This document shows, one piece after another, positions 1 through 6,972 of a stretch of 12,503 bases of DNA (position 1 is its first letter; each line of letters opens with the position of its first letter). This stretch comes from Methanomassiliicoccaceae archaeon (GTDB lineage: Archaea > Thermoplasmatota > Thermoplasmata > Methanomassiliicoccales > Methanomethylophilaceae), in assembly GCA_009776695.1 (NCBI GenBank), contig WRNI01000023.1, positions 1-12,503 on the forward strand. The letters are read 5' to 3'. The position numbers and the translations under genes were made by a program. The notes beneath the pieces were generated by a model. That model was not told where the DNA came from. It did no database searches and saw only the letters and a list, made by a program, of their open reading frames with translations.

Positions 1-1
1 G

Positions 2-250
2 GTACTGCAGGTGATGAGTGAAGTAGGCTGTGTGTATCTCGCCGCCATAGGCGGCGCGGCGGTCTCACTGGCAGAAGGTCTGGGCAATGTTGTCGGCATG
101 GAATGGGAGGACCTCGGGATGGCCGAGTCAGTATGGATATTCAAAGCGGAACGTCTCGGCCCGCTGGTCGTGGCGATGGATGCGCACGGCAACAGCATCT
201 ATGACGAAGTACGGTCAAAAGTGAATGAAGCGATGGAACGTCATTCCTGA
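2..250 (+). CDS. Fumarate hydratase / L(+)-tartrate dehydratase, beta (C-terminal) region, 5' partial
   Basis: The frame is open from the left edge of the window and ends at TGA 248-250, so about 82 residues of the C-terminus are seen. The stretch VYLAAIGGAA, followed by WEDLGM, a short strand pair and VVAMDAHGNSIYDEV, is the characteristic end of the class I (4Fe-4S) fumarase beta domain, which with the alpha part reversibly hydrates fumarate to malate. The iron-sulfur-binding alpha portion is not in view, so fumarase cannot be told from tartrate dehydratase, nor a two-subunit enzyme from a fused one. A GTG at 11 and an ATG at 14 lie inside the domain and are not starts. The 3' end overlaps the stop of the convergent gene by 10 bp. 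Family call is firm; exact substrate is not. Confidence 0.85.
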   Translation, partial: VLQVMSEVGCVYLAAIGGAAVSLAEGLGNVVGMEWEDLGMAESVWIFKAERLGPLVVAMDAHGNSIYDEVRSKVNEAMERHS

Positions 251-1056
251 TCCTTCTTCCCCGGGTCAGAATATATCTTCGACGATCCGGGATGTTTGCC
301 GATGTGTATCCTGTATGATATCGCAAAGATCAGAAGGAACAGCCCGATTATACCGCCGATGAGCATCAGCGAATGCGTAAGATCAAAGCCGAAAAGGTAC
401 GTGGCCTCCTCTTTGAGCTCAAGCGCAAAGTCCAGCCTCACGGTCTCGCCGGCGTCGAGGTCCACGTTCTCGTATGACATCTCTTTAAGGTAGAGACTGC
501 TGGTGGAGACCGTGTAGCCATCTCTGTTCGGGCACTCTATCGAATACATCCCGTCACCGTCCGTCCTGCCTGACGCTATCACTTTGCCGTCGGGACCGAT
601 GACCTGAACGGTGACCCCCTGTACCGGCGAATCGTTATCCGCGCGCGTGACGGCACCGTAGATCGTACCCGTTGCGCGGACCATCGCCGTGTCGCTCAGT
701 GAAAGACCCCCGGCGTTCACGTCCACCATACAGGCGTCATCATCCTCATAGACGGCGCCCGGCCATATCAGAACGCTGTAGCCGCTGATCTCGAATTTTA
801 TCTCATACGTACCGGGTTCTATCAGCAGCTCGAATTCCCCGTCATCATCGCTTAAGGCGGTCTCCGTCCCGACGGTCACCTTCACGTCTTTCAGCCCGAT
901 GGGTTTGGCGTATGCGTCCAGTCCGTAAACGATCCGTCCGGACACGGTCACCTCGTCACCGGGAGCGCCGGCGGCGTTCCCGCCGCCCATGAAAGGCATT
1001 AAGAGCGCGGTTGCAAGCATAAGCAGCGCAACGGCAGACGCGGCGGCATATCTCAT
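241..1056 (-). CDS. Secreted, C-terminally membrane-anchored protein with two carboxypeptidase-regulatory-like beta-sandwich domains
   Basis: I do not recognise a specific family. The 271-residue product opens with a signal-like hydrophobic segment (about 5-22) ending in small residues near GNAAGA (25-31). Two domains follow, about 36-100 and 127-212, each with the pattern of CarboxypepD_reg/Ig-like folds: VSGRIVYG...DDDGEFELLIEPGTYEIKF and GTIYGAV...TDGDGMYSIECP. A single membrane helix (about 229-248) and a short charged tail close it, giving outside-domain, inside-tail topology. A surface or sensory role is plausible but unproven. An in-frame TTG at 1065 would add three residues; I prefer ATG 1056 because a TATA-like box begins 29 nt upstream, the spacing seen at other leaderless genes here. 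It runs divergently from lhr and ends overlapping the fumarase gene. Confidence 0.75.
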   Translation of the reverse strand: MRYAAASAVALLMLATALLMPFMGGGNAAGAPGDEVTVSGRIVYGLDAYAKPIGLKDVKVTVGTETALSDDDGEFELLIEPGTYEIKFEISGYSVLIWPGAVYEDDDACMVDVNAGGLSLSDTAMVRATGTIYGAVTRADNDSPVQGVTVQVIGPDGKVIASGRTDGDGMYSIECPNRDGYTVSTSSLYLKEMSYENVDLDAGETVRLDFALELKEEATYLFGFDLTHSLMLIGGIIGLFLLIFAISYRIHIGKHPGSSKIYSDPGKKDQE

Positions 1057-1076
1057 GCCTGCCAATCACGTCATAT

Positions 1077-1085
1077 GTTTAATTA
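1077..1085 (-). promoter_or_regulatory. TATA-like box for the secreted beta-sandwich protein gene
   Basis: Read on the minus strand this is TAATTAAAC, preceded by an A-rich stretch. It begins 29 nt before ATG 1056, which predicts transcription starting at or just before the start codon, i.e. a leaderless mRNA. Position and composition are the only evidence. Confidence 0.45.
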
Positions 1086-1122
1086 CTTTTTCCGCCGGTT
1101 TTTCAGCGAAATGAACGCAAAG

Positions 1123-1132
1123 TACATTAAAG
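1123..1132 (+). promoter_or_regulatory. Weak TATA-like element for lhr
   Basis: The A/T-rich TACATTAAAG lies 38-47 nt before ATG 1170. A start site about 25 nt downstream would fall near 1150-1156 and leave a short leader that includes the AGGTGG ribosome-binding sequence. It is the best candidate in the lhr side of the divergent region but is not a strong consensus. Confidence 0.35.
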
Positions 1133-1136
1133 TCCA

Positions 1137-1153
1137 CCGTGTAGCGTACACGG
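1137..1153. promoter_or_regulatory. Perfect inverted repeat (7-bp arms, 3-bp spacer) in the lhr promoter/leader
   Basis: CCGTGTA-GCG-TACACGG is a perfect dyad just after the TATA-like element and 16 nt before ATG 1170. It would cover the expected start site of lhr, a typical place for an archaeal repressor operator. If transcription begins upstream of it, it could instead form a small RNA hairpin. The dyad itself is certain; its role is inferred. Confidence 0.45.
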
Positions 1154-1159
1154 ATTTAC

Positions 1160-1165
1160 AGGTGG
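1160..1165 (+). promoter_or_regulatory. Ribosome-binding site for lhr
   Basis: AGGTGG lies four bases before ATG 1170 and matches the anti-Shine-Dalgarno end of 16S rRNA, with rather short spacing. It supports 1170 as start, although a better consensus (AAGGAGG, 1197-1203) sits inside the gene ahead of the in-frame ATG 1209. Confidence 0.45.
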
Positions 1166-1169
1166 GCCG

Positions 1170-4100
1170 ATGGAAAGAGCGGATAAAGTGTACACTAAGG
1201 AGGAAGTGATGTGTGTAATGGAACCGCTCATATCCGCGTGGTTCAGCGAACGTTTCGATTCGCTGACGGAGCCGCAGGCGAAGGCCATTCCGATAATACA
1301 CGAAAGGAAGAATGTTCTTGTGTCGTCGCCCACCGGTTCCGGAAAGACGCTGACGGCGTTCCTGTCGATAATCAACGAACTTACCAGATACGCGTCCGAA
1401 GGCAAGCTTGAGGAACGGATATACTGCGTTTACATCTCGCCGCTGAAGGCGCTCGCCAACGACATCAACAGGAATCTCAACACACCGCTGGGCGAGATAA
1501 AAAAAGTTGCCGCGGAAAAAGGAATGAATGCGCCCGAGATACGCGTCGCCGTACGTTCCGGCGATACGTCGCAGTACGAAAGACAGAAGATGCTCCGCAA
1601 ACCTCCGCACATCCTCATAACAACGCCGGAGTCGCTCGCGCTCGTCCTCGAGGCGCCGAAGTTCAAGGAACGGCTGAAGAACGTGGAGTGGGTCATACTC
1701 GATGAAATTCACGATATATGCGATTCCAAAAGAGGCGCGTTCCTCTCGCTTACGCTGGAAAGGCTGAGGGCGCACTGCGAGAACCCGATAACAAGGATAG
1801 GATTGTCGGCGACGCTGGCGCCGATAGAGGCGATAGCAGGATTTCTCGTGGGCGTCGATGACGGTAAGACGAGAAATGTAGCGTTAGTGGAATCCGAAAC
1901 GAGAAAGGAACTTGATCTAAAAGTTATATGCCCGGCCGACGATATGACCGCGTTATCGTCGGAGATCGTCAATTCAAAGATGTACGATCAGCTGAAAGAG
2001 CTGATCGAAGAGCATGATACCACTCTTGTTTTCACGAACACGCGGTCAGGCGCGGAGAGCGTCGTCTACAAGCTGAAAGAACGCGGAATGGAAAATATCG
2101 CGGTGCATCACAGCTCGCTGGGCAAAGAGACGAGACTGGACGTCGAGGAACGTCTTAAGCGCGGCGAGGTAAAGTGCGTCGTATCATCGACGTCATTGGA
2201 ACTTGGCATCGATATCGGTTCCGTCGATCTCGTATGCCAGATAGGTTCTCCGAAATCGGTCGCCAAAGGTCTTCAGAGGATAGGCAGGAGCGGCCACAGC
2301 ATGGGAAGGACGTCCAAGGGACGTTTACTGGTGTTCGATCAGGACGATCTCGTTGAATGCGCGGTGATGTGCCGCGCGGCGCACCGCGGCGATATAGATC
2401 GCGTCGGTATACCGGAGAACTGCCTTGATGTTCTCGCCCAGGCGACAGTGGGCATGAGCCTGGACAGCAGATGGGATGTTGACGACGCATACGAATTGGT
2501 AAAAGGATCGTACTGTTATCGTGACCTTCCGAAGGAGAAGTTCATCAGCGTTCTTCGATATCTGGGAAGCAAGGACGAGTTCGAGGGCGTTTACTCAAAG
2601 TTATGGTACGACCCGGCGGACAACAAATTCGGAAGGAAGAAAGGTTCCAGGATGATCTATTTCATGAACCTCGGCACGATACCCGAGGAGGCGAACTACC
2701 GCGTGATAACGAATCACGGATCATCGATGGGCGAACTTTCTGAAAAATTCGTTGAAAGATTATCACCAAGGGATATTTTCGTATTAGGCGGAAGATCATT
2801 CGAATTCGTCCGCACCAAAGGCATGAGCGCATATGTCAAAGAGGCATCGGGAAGGAAACCGACGGTGCCGTCATGGGCGGGCGAGATGCTCCCGAGGTCG
2901 TTCGACCTTTCCATGGAGGTTGCGAAGTTCAGAGGTGAACTGGCAACGAGAATGGAGAACGGGGACGCCGATATAAACGACCTGTGCGGTGAGTTCGATA
3001 TTGACGAAGGTTCCGCAAGGTCGATACTTTCGTATTTTAACGAGCAGAAGATGACCACCGACATAATACCGGACGATAAGAGACTGGCGGTCGAGGAGTA
3101 CATAGACCCGTCCGGCAATTACAGACTGATATTCCATTTCCCGTTCGGCAGGCGCGTGAACGACGCGCTGTCGCGCGGATACGCGTACCGTCTTTCCAAC
3201 GTACTCGGGTGCAACGTGTCGGTGACGATGTCCGATGACAGTTTCATGATCGGAACGTCACGTCATGCCGACATTGAAAAGATAGGAACGCTGCTCACAT
3301 CAAAAGATCTCGAGGGAATTCTCAGGAAGGCGGTGAAAGACTCGGAGATATTCAAGATGAGGTTCAGGCACACCGCGTCCAGAAGTTTTATGATATTGCG
3401 CAACTACATGGGCCGTTCGATATCGGTGAACAGGCAGCAGGTACGTTCCGCGTACCTGCTGGACGCGCTCGGCAGCATGGACGATATGCCTGTCATCGAG
3501 GAAACATACCGTGAGGTTCTTGAAGATGACATGGACATCAAGAACGCCCGTGTTGTTCTCGATATGATAGAAAACGGCGAGATGTTCGTCGATATAATAA
3601 GATTCAGCGGAACGCCGTCCCCGTTCGCGCACAACGCCATACTCTCGGGATTTTCCGATATCGTGTTAATGGAGGACAGGAGCGCTTTGTTACGGGAACT
3701 GCACAGAAAAGTTCTGTACCGTGCGATGGGCGACTCGCTGAAGGACTTTGAGTTCGATGAAGATCGTGTAATACCGTATTTCAGAGAAAAGATCGGACGT
3801 ATCTCGGGTAAAGACGACATAGTCCCGATGCTTATGCGCACCGGACCGTTACAGGCGTTCAGGGAAAGGGGGCGTAATGTTTACGCGTACGCGGACGCCG
3901 ACAGGAAGACGGTTGACCAGTGGTGCCGCGAACTGCTGAAAGAAGGGAAGATAGGCACGGTATTCCTCGACGACCCGCACATAATGGCGATGGACGAACT
4001 ATCGTACTACGCGGCCGCGACCAAAAAGGAGAGGGAGCTGAACGATATTGATAATAAGGTCATCGCGTCGCTCGATAAAGGGTCGGCGATCGATGACATC

Positions 4101-6527
4101 GTTGAAAGGACGGGCATAGACGAGGACACCGTCTTCAGGTCGCTGAGAAAGCTTGAGTCGATGTACCTCATCACAAGAACGGACATAACAAGGAACAAAT
4201 GGTCATTCTCACGCTCCGAATATAAGGAACAGGACAGGAACGCGTCGCTTGACCGGGTGATCATGAGACATCTTGAGTGCTTTGCGCCCGCCACCGTTCA
4301 CGAAGTTGCGTTCGCTTTGTCCGTAAGCGAGAGCGACGCCAAGACGGCGCTTGATGCGCTCACGGCCGACGGCGAGCTGGCGTGCGGGCGCTTCCTGATA
4401 TCGGAGAACGATCAGTACATGCTCCGCACGGACCGCATGCGCCTGAAAGCGGGGCACAGCAACGTGTTCAGCCACGCCGCCGCGGAACGTTACAGGCGTT
4501 CCAAAGGCAACAGGTTCAGCTCGATCGTCGATTACTTCAAATTCTACGGCTCGGCGGGAAGCGTACTGGACGTCTTCAACCGCGTCGACGGATTCCGGAT
4601 GGAGGAATGGGGCGCGATGCGCTCCGAGGGAAAGATCCTTCTCGGAAGATTCGTGCGCGGAAGGGTGCGTTACGTGCTGTCGGAGGACGGCGAGAAGTAC
4701 GCGTCAATACGCAACGAGCCGCTGATGCCCGCAGATGAAAGAACGCTGGCGTTCATAGCGGGGATGGGAAAGGCGACGACGAGGCAGCTGATCGCCGAGT
4801 CAGGTCTCGATAAAGATGAGGTGAAAGAATCCGTCAACCGTCTTGACAGGGCGCTGAAGATAGTAAGGGCGTACGATGAAAGGGAAGATTGGGGGTCGGA
4901 GAACGTCTACGAGATATACACGCCGGGAATACCGTCCGGGAACATTGTCGAAGAGCTCGCGGAAAAGGCGGTGCGCGCGTACGGACCGGTGCCGGCGATG
5001 GCCATAAGGTTCATAGTCGGCGTTCCGCACGATGACGTTCCGCTGTTAATGAACGCGGTCGGGGCTGCGGTAGTCTACGTGGGCGAAGGACAGACGCCGA
5101 TGTACGTGATGCCCGATGAGATAGAAAAAATAGATACAAAAGGCACAGCGGAGGAGAGAATGCGCATCCTCTCGCTCTTCGATCCCGTGCTGGCGTCGAA
5201 GTGGGCCGAGATATCGTCGCGTTACGGCGACAGGTGGATATATCCGGTCGTCACCGGCGACCGGATAGCCGGCGCGCTGGAGATCTGGGAGATGTCCGGC
5301 TGCGTTGAGATACGTTCGGTAGATATCGAACAGCCGGAAAGATTCGGGGAGCTCCTGGACGCCGTCGATGACCTTATGAAATTCTTCGCGATGAAAGGGC
5401 AGAACATTGTCCGCATAAGGGAAGTTCTAAACGTCGACGCGGCAGAGCTTGACGACGCGGCCTCGGAGACGTTAACGTTGAAAGGTTACCATTTCGTGAA
5501 CGGGTTCTACGCGAAAGGAAAGTTCGTGCCTAGAACATTCGCTGACAGCGAGCTGATAAGTTACGCGATAAGGAAACAAAGAGCACTTCCGTCGGTAAGA
5601 TACAGGACGGCGGCCGAGGCGGTCGCCGACCGCGGGTACATACGGACGGACGCGGAGATGCTTACGCGCGTCACTGAACGGACGCCTCTGAAGAAGCTCG
5701 CCGTTTCGTCCGGGCTGATGAGCATGTCCCTGGTGCCGGGATTCCACGGATACACGACGAAAGAGTTCGCCGGCATATACAGAGCGGCGAAGAACGTCAC
5801 CGCCGACGATGATATGAAAATATTGACCGAGCTAATAAATGAAAGGCAGCCGGTGTCAAGGAAGGAGATACTTGAGCACTCGCCGTTCTCGCCCGAAAGG
5901 ACGTTAGAGACGTTAAGCAAACTGACGCACGCATCTCACGTATACACTGACGGCGGAAGGAATTACTGTCTCGTTCAGGATAACGGGATGGGGCAGCGGG
6001 AGGCGCTGAAGGACGTGATCGGAAGGCATTTCAAATGCTTCGGCGCGTTCTCGGCGGAACAGCTTTACCGTTTTATCATGGGCGTCAGGATGGGCGAGCT
6101 CAGATCGGTATTGGCTGAACTCGAGGATGACGGCCTTCTGGTGAAAGGGTTCCTGAGGGAGAACGACCCGACGGTCATCTGGATGCTGAAGGAGGACATT
6201 GACAGGAACATCGAAATGACGGAAGAGATGTTCATCCTTAACACTCAGGACAACCTTCACGTTTATCTTCGCGATACGGTGAAGCAGGAATGCGGATCGT
6301 CGGAGAACGTTGTTTTTCAGGGAACAAAGATAATCGGTTCGTTCAAAGGCAAACTTACGGTGACCGGCGCGAAGATAGACGATCTCAAAGGGAACGACGA
6401 CGCTCTTAAGTTCATAAAGGCGACGATGGTGTCGCTGGGCGTCTCCGCGGACCGCAAAAAGGAAGAGGATAAGGACTGGGACGTATGCGAGTTCTATCAC
6501 AAGACGCACCCGGGCACCATGAAATAA
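1170..6527 (+). CDS. lhr: Lhr-type superfamily 2 ATP-dependent helicase with a very long winged-helix/AlkZ-like C-terminal region (1785 aa)
   Basis: Lhr helicases are 3'-5' ATP-driven DNA (and RNA:DNA) translocases linked to repair. All motifs are present: Walker A GSGKT 56-60, Ia SPLKAL 90-95, TTPESL 151-156, DEIH 178-181, SAT 213-215, VFTNTR 287-292, ELGIDIG 344-350 and QRIGRSGH 369-376. The Lhr-core winged helix and scaffold follow to about 855 (NLGTIPEE, then SWAGEMLPRSFDLS). The next 930 residues form a second half: winged helices near 955-1012, 1028-1088, 1188-1235, 1258-1320, 1546-1602 and 1614-1676, and at 1332-1418 an AlkZ/YcaQ (HTH_42)-like part beginning ILSLFDP. Bacterial full-length Lhr is about 1500 aa and archaeal core forms about 900, so this is unusually long. 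Start 1170 keeps the YTKEEV segment, which I judge family-like; 1209 is the alternative. Stop is TAA; there is no frameshift. Confidence 0.93.
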   Translation: MERADKVYTKEEVMCVMEPLISAWFSERFDSLTEPQAKAIPIIHERKNVLVSSPTGSGKTLTAFLSIINELTRYASEGKLEERIYCVYISPLKALANDINRNLNTPLGEIKKVAAEKGMNAPEIRVAVRSGDTSQYERQKMLRKPPHILITTPESLALVLEAPKFKERLKNVEWVILDEIHDICDSKRGAFLSLTLERLRAHCENPITRIGLSATLAPIEAIAGFLVGVDDGKTRNVALVESETRKELDLKVICPADDMTALSSEIVNSKMYDQLKELIEEHDTTLVFTNTRSGAESVVYKLKERGMENIAVHHSSLGKETRLDVEERLKRGEVKCVVSSTSLELGIDIGSVDLVCQIGSPKSVAKGLQRIGRSGHSMGRTSKGRLLVFDQDDLVECAVMCRAAHRGDIDRVGIPENCLDVLAQATVGMSLDSRWDVDDAYELVKGSYCYRDLPKEKFISVLRYLGSKDEFEGVYSKLWYDPADNKFGRKKGSRMIYFMNLGTIPEEANYRVITNHGSSMGELSEKFVERLSPRDIFVLGGRSFEFVRTKGMSAYVKEASGRKPTVPSWAGEMLPRSFDLSMEVAKFRGELATRMENGDADINDLCGEFDIDEGSARSILSYFNEQKMTTDIIPDDKRLAVEEYIDPSGNYRLIFHFPFGRRVNDALSRGYAYRLSNVLGCNVSVTMSDDSFMIGTSRHADIEKIGTLLTSKDLEGILRKAVKDSEIFKMRFRHTASRSFMILRNYMGRSISVNRQQVRSAYLLDALGSMDDMPVIEETYREVLEDDMDIKNARVVLDMIENGEMFVDIIRFSGTPSPFAHNAILSGFSDIVLMEDRSALLRELHRKVLYRAMGDSLKDFEFDEDRVIPYFREKIGRISGKDDIVPMLMRTGPLQAFRERGRNVYAYADADRKTVDQWCRELLKEGKIGTVFLDDPHIMAMDELSYYAAATKKERELNDIDNKVIASLDKGSAIDDIVERTGIDEDTVFRSLRKLESMYLITRTDITRNKWSFSRSEYKEQDRNASLDRVIMRHLECFAPATVHEVAFALSVSESDAKTALDALTADGELACGRFLISENDQYMLRTDRMRLKAGHSNVFSHAAAERYRRSKGNRFSSIVDYFKFYGSAGSVLDVFNRVDGFRMEEWGAMRSEGKILLGRFVRGRVRYVLSEDGEKYASIRNEPLMPADERTLAFIAGMGKATTRQLIAESGLDKDEVKESVNRLDRALKIVRAYDEREDWGSENVYEIYTPGIPSGNIVEELAEKAVRAYGPVPAMAIRFIVGVPHDDVPLLMNAVGAAVVYVGEGQTPMYVMPDEIEKIDTKGTAEERMRILSLFDPVLASKWAEISSRYGDRWIYPVVTGDRIAGALEIWEMSGCVEIRSVDIEQPERFGELLDAVDDLMKFFAMKGQNIVRIREVLNVDAAELDDAASETLTLKGYHFVNGFYAKGKFVPRTFADSELISYAIRKQRALPSVRYRTAAEAVADRGYIRTDAEMLTRVTERTPLKKLAVSSGLMSMSLVPGFHGYTTKEFAGIYRAAKNVTADDDMKILTELINERQPVSRKEILEHSPFSPERTLETLSKLTHASHVYTDGGRNYCLVQDNGMGQREALKDVIGRHFKCFGAFSAEQLYRFIMGVRMGELRSVLAELEDDGLLVKGFLRENDPTVIWMLKEDIDRNIEMTEEMFILNTQDNLHVYLRDTVKQECGSSENVVFQGTKIIGSFKGKLTVTGAKIDDLKGNDDALKFIKATMVSLGVSADRKKEEDKDWDVCEFYHKTHPGTMK

Positions 6528-6579
6528 TGCATACTTAAGGTCGAACATGCAGGTTTAAATACCCGTTAAGCCTATGCAT
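6527..6579. repeat. Interrupted inverted repeat flanking the TATA box of the HTH regulator gene
   Basis: The left arm ATGCATA-CTTAA (6527-6538) is mirrored by TTAAG-cc-TATGCAT (6566-6579), with a two-base insert in the right arm. The TATA box TTTAAAT at 6554-6560 lies close to the centre. The left arm begins on the last base of the lhr stop codon; the right arm ends 7 bp before ATG 6586. A dyad framing the core promoter of a regulator gene suggests autoregulation, which is inference. Confidence 0.4.
6554..6560 (+). promoter_or_regulatory. TATA box of the HTH regulator gene
   Basis: TTTAAAT begins 32 nt before ATG 6586, predicting a leaderless transcript starting at that codon. This spacing argues against the upstream in-frame ATG at 6574, which would lie ahead of the expected start site. 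Confidence 0.6.
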
Positions 6580-6585
6580 CGTATC

Positions 6586-6972
6586 ATGAAGATACCTTGC
6601 GAACTGGTTGTCTGGTACGTATTGCCCACTATAAGAAGGGAAGTAGCCAAGGAATTGGTCGAGAACCACGGGATGTCGCAGGCCGAGGTGGCCAGGCGTT
6701 TCGGCGTCACAGACGCGGCGATATCACAGTACCTTAAGAAGAAGAGAGGGGACAACCCCCTGATAGACGAGAGCCCTCAGCATGATAAGTTCATGGAAGA
6801 GGTCCGCAACTCCGCTAAGAGGATCGCGGCGGAGAGCGCAGAGTTCGCGAGCGAGATATGCAATATCTGCCTTATTGTCAAGAGAATAGGCATGCTCGCC
6901 AAGATATACGAGGTTCAGATGGGCTGCGAGCCGCCGACCTGCGCCTGCGACCCCAAGATAATACCGCTGTGA
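6586..6972 (+). CDS. Archaeal XRE-type helix-turn-helix transcriptional regulator with a cysteine-rich C-terminus
   Basis: A 128-residue cytoplasmic DNA-binding protein resembling the archaeal predicted regulators of COG2522. It opens with MKIPCELVVWYVLPTIRRE, then a clear helix-turn-helix at about 29-54 (MSQAEVARRFGVTDAAISQY). A helical linker leads to CNIC (92-95) and a tail GCEPPTCAC with Cys 114, 119 and 121. With Cys5 these could bind zinc or an iron-sulfur cluster or act as a redox switch; this is inference. The start is set by the TATA box 32 nt upstream and by the family-like MKIPCE beginning; ATG 6574 would add four residues. The last 58 bp, including the cysteine tail, overlap the 3' end of the glycosylase gene on the other strand. 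Target genes are unknown; the flanking dyad hints at self-control. Confidence 0.8.
   Translation: MKIPCELVVWYVLPTIRREVAKELVENHGMSQAEVARRFGVTDAAISQYLKKKRGDNPLIDESPQHDKFMEEVRNSAKRIAAESAEFASEICNICLIVKRIGMLAKIYEVQMGCEPPTCACDPKIIPL

Noticed and set aside
1083..1775. 230-codon minus-strand open frame across the start of lhr
   Set aside because: It runs antisense to the helicase motifs and through the divergent promoter region; it is Arg-rich shadow sequence.
4020..4300. Lhr tail as a separate gene fused by a missed stop or frameshift
   Set aside because: The frame is continuous from 1170 to 6527 with no stop and no internal promoter or ribosome-binding site at the core/tail boundary, so a true single gene is the simpler reading.
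5913..6548. 211-codon open frame on the minus strand opposite the 3' end of lhr
   Set aside because: It is antisense to continuous winged-helix coding sequence and has no domain pattern or promoter.
6574..6585. Upstream ATG of the HTH regulator
   Set aside because: It is only 20 nt after the TATA box begins, so it probably precedes the transcription start; the family-like N-terminus begins at 6586.
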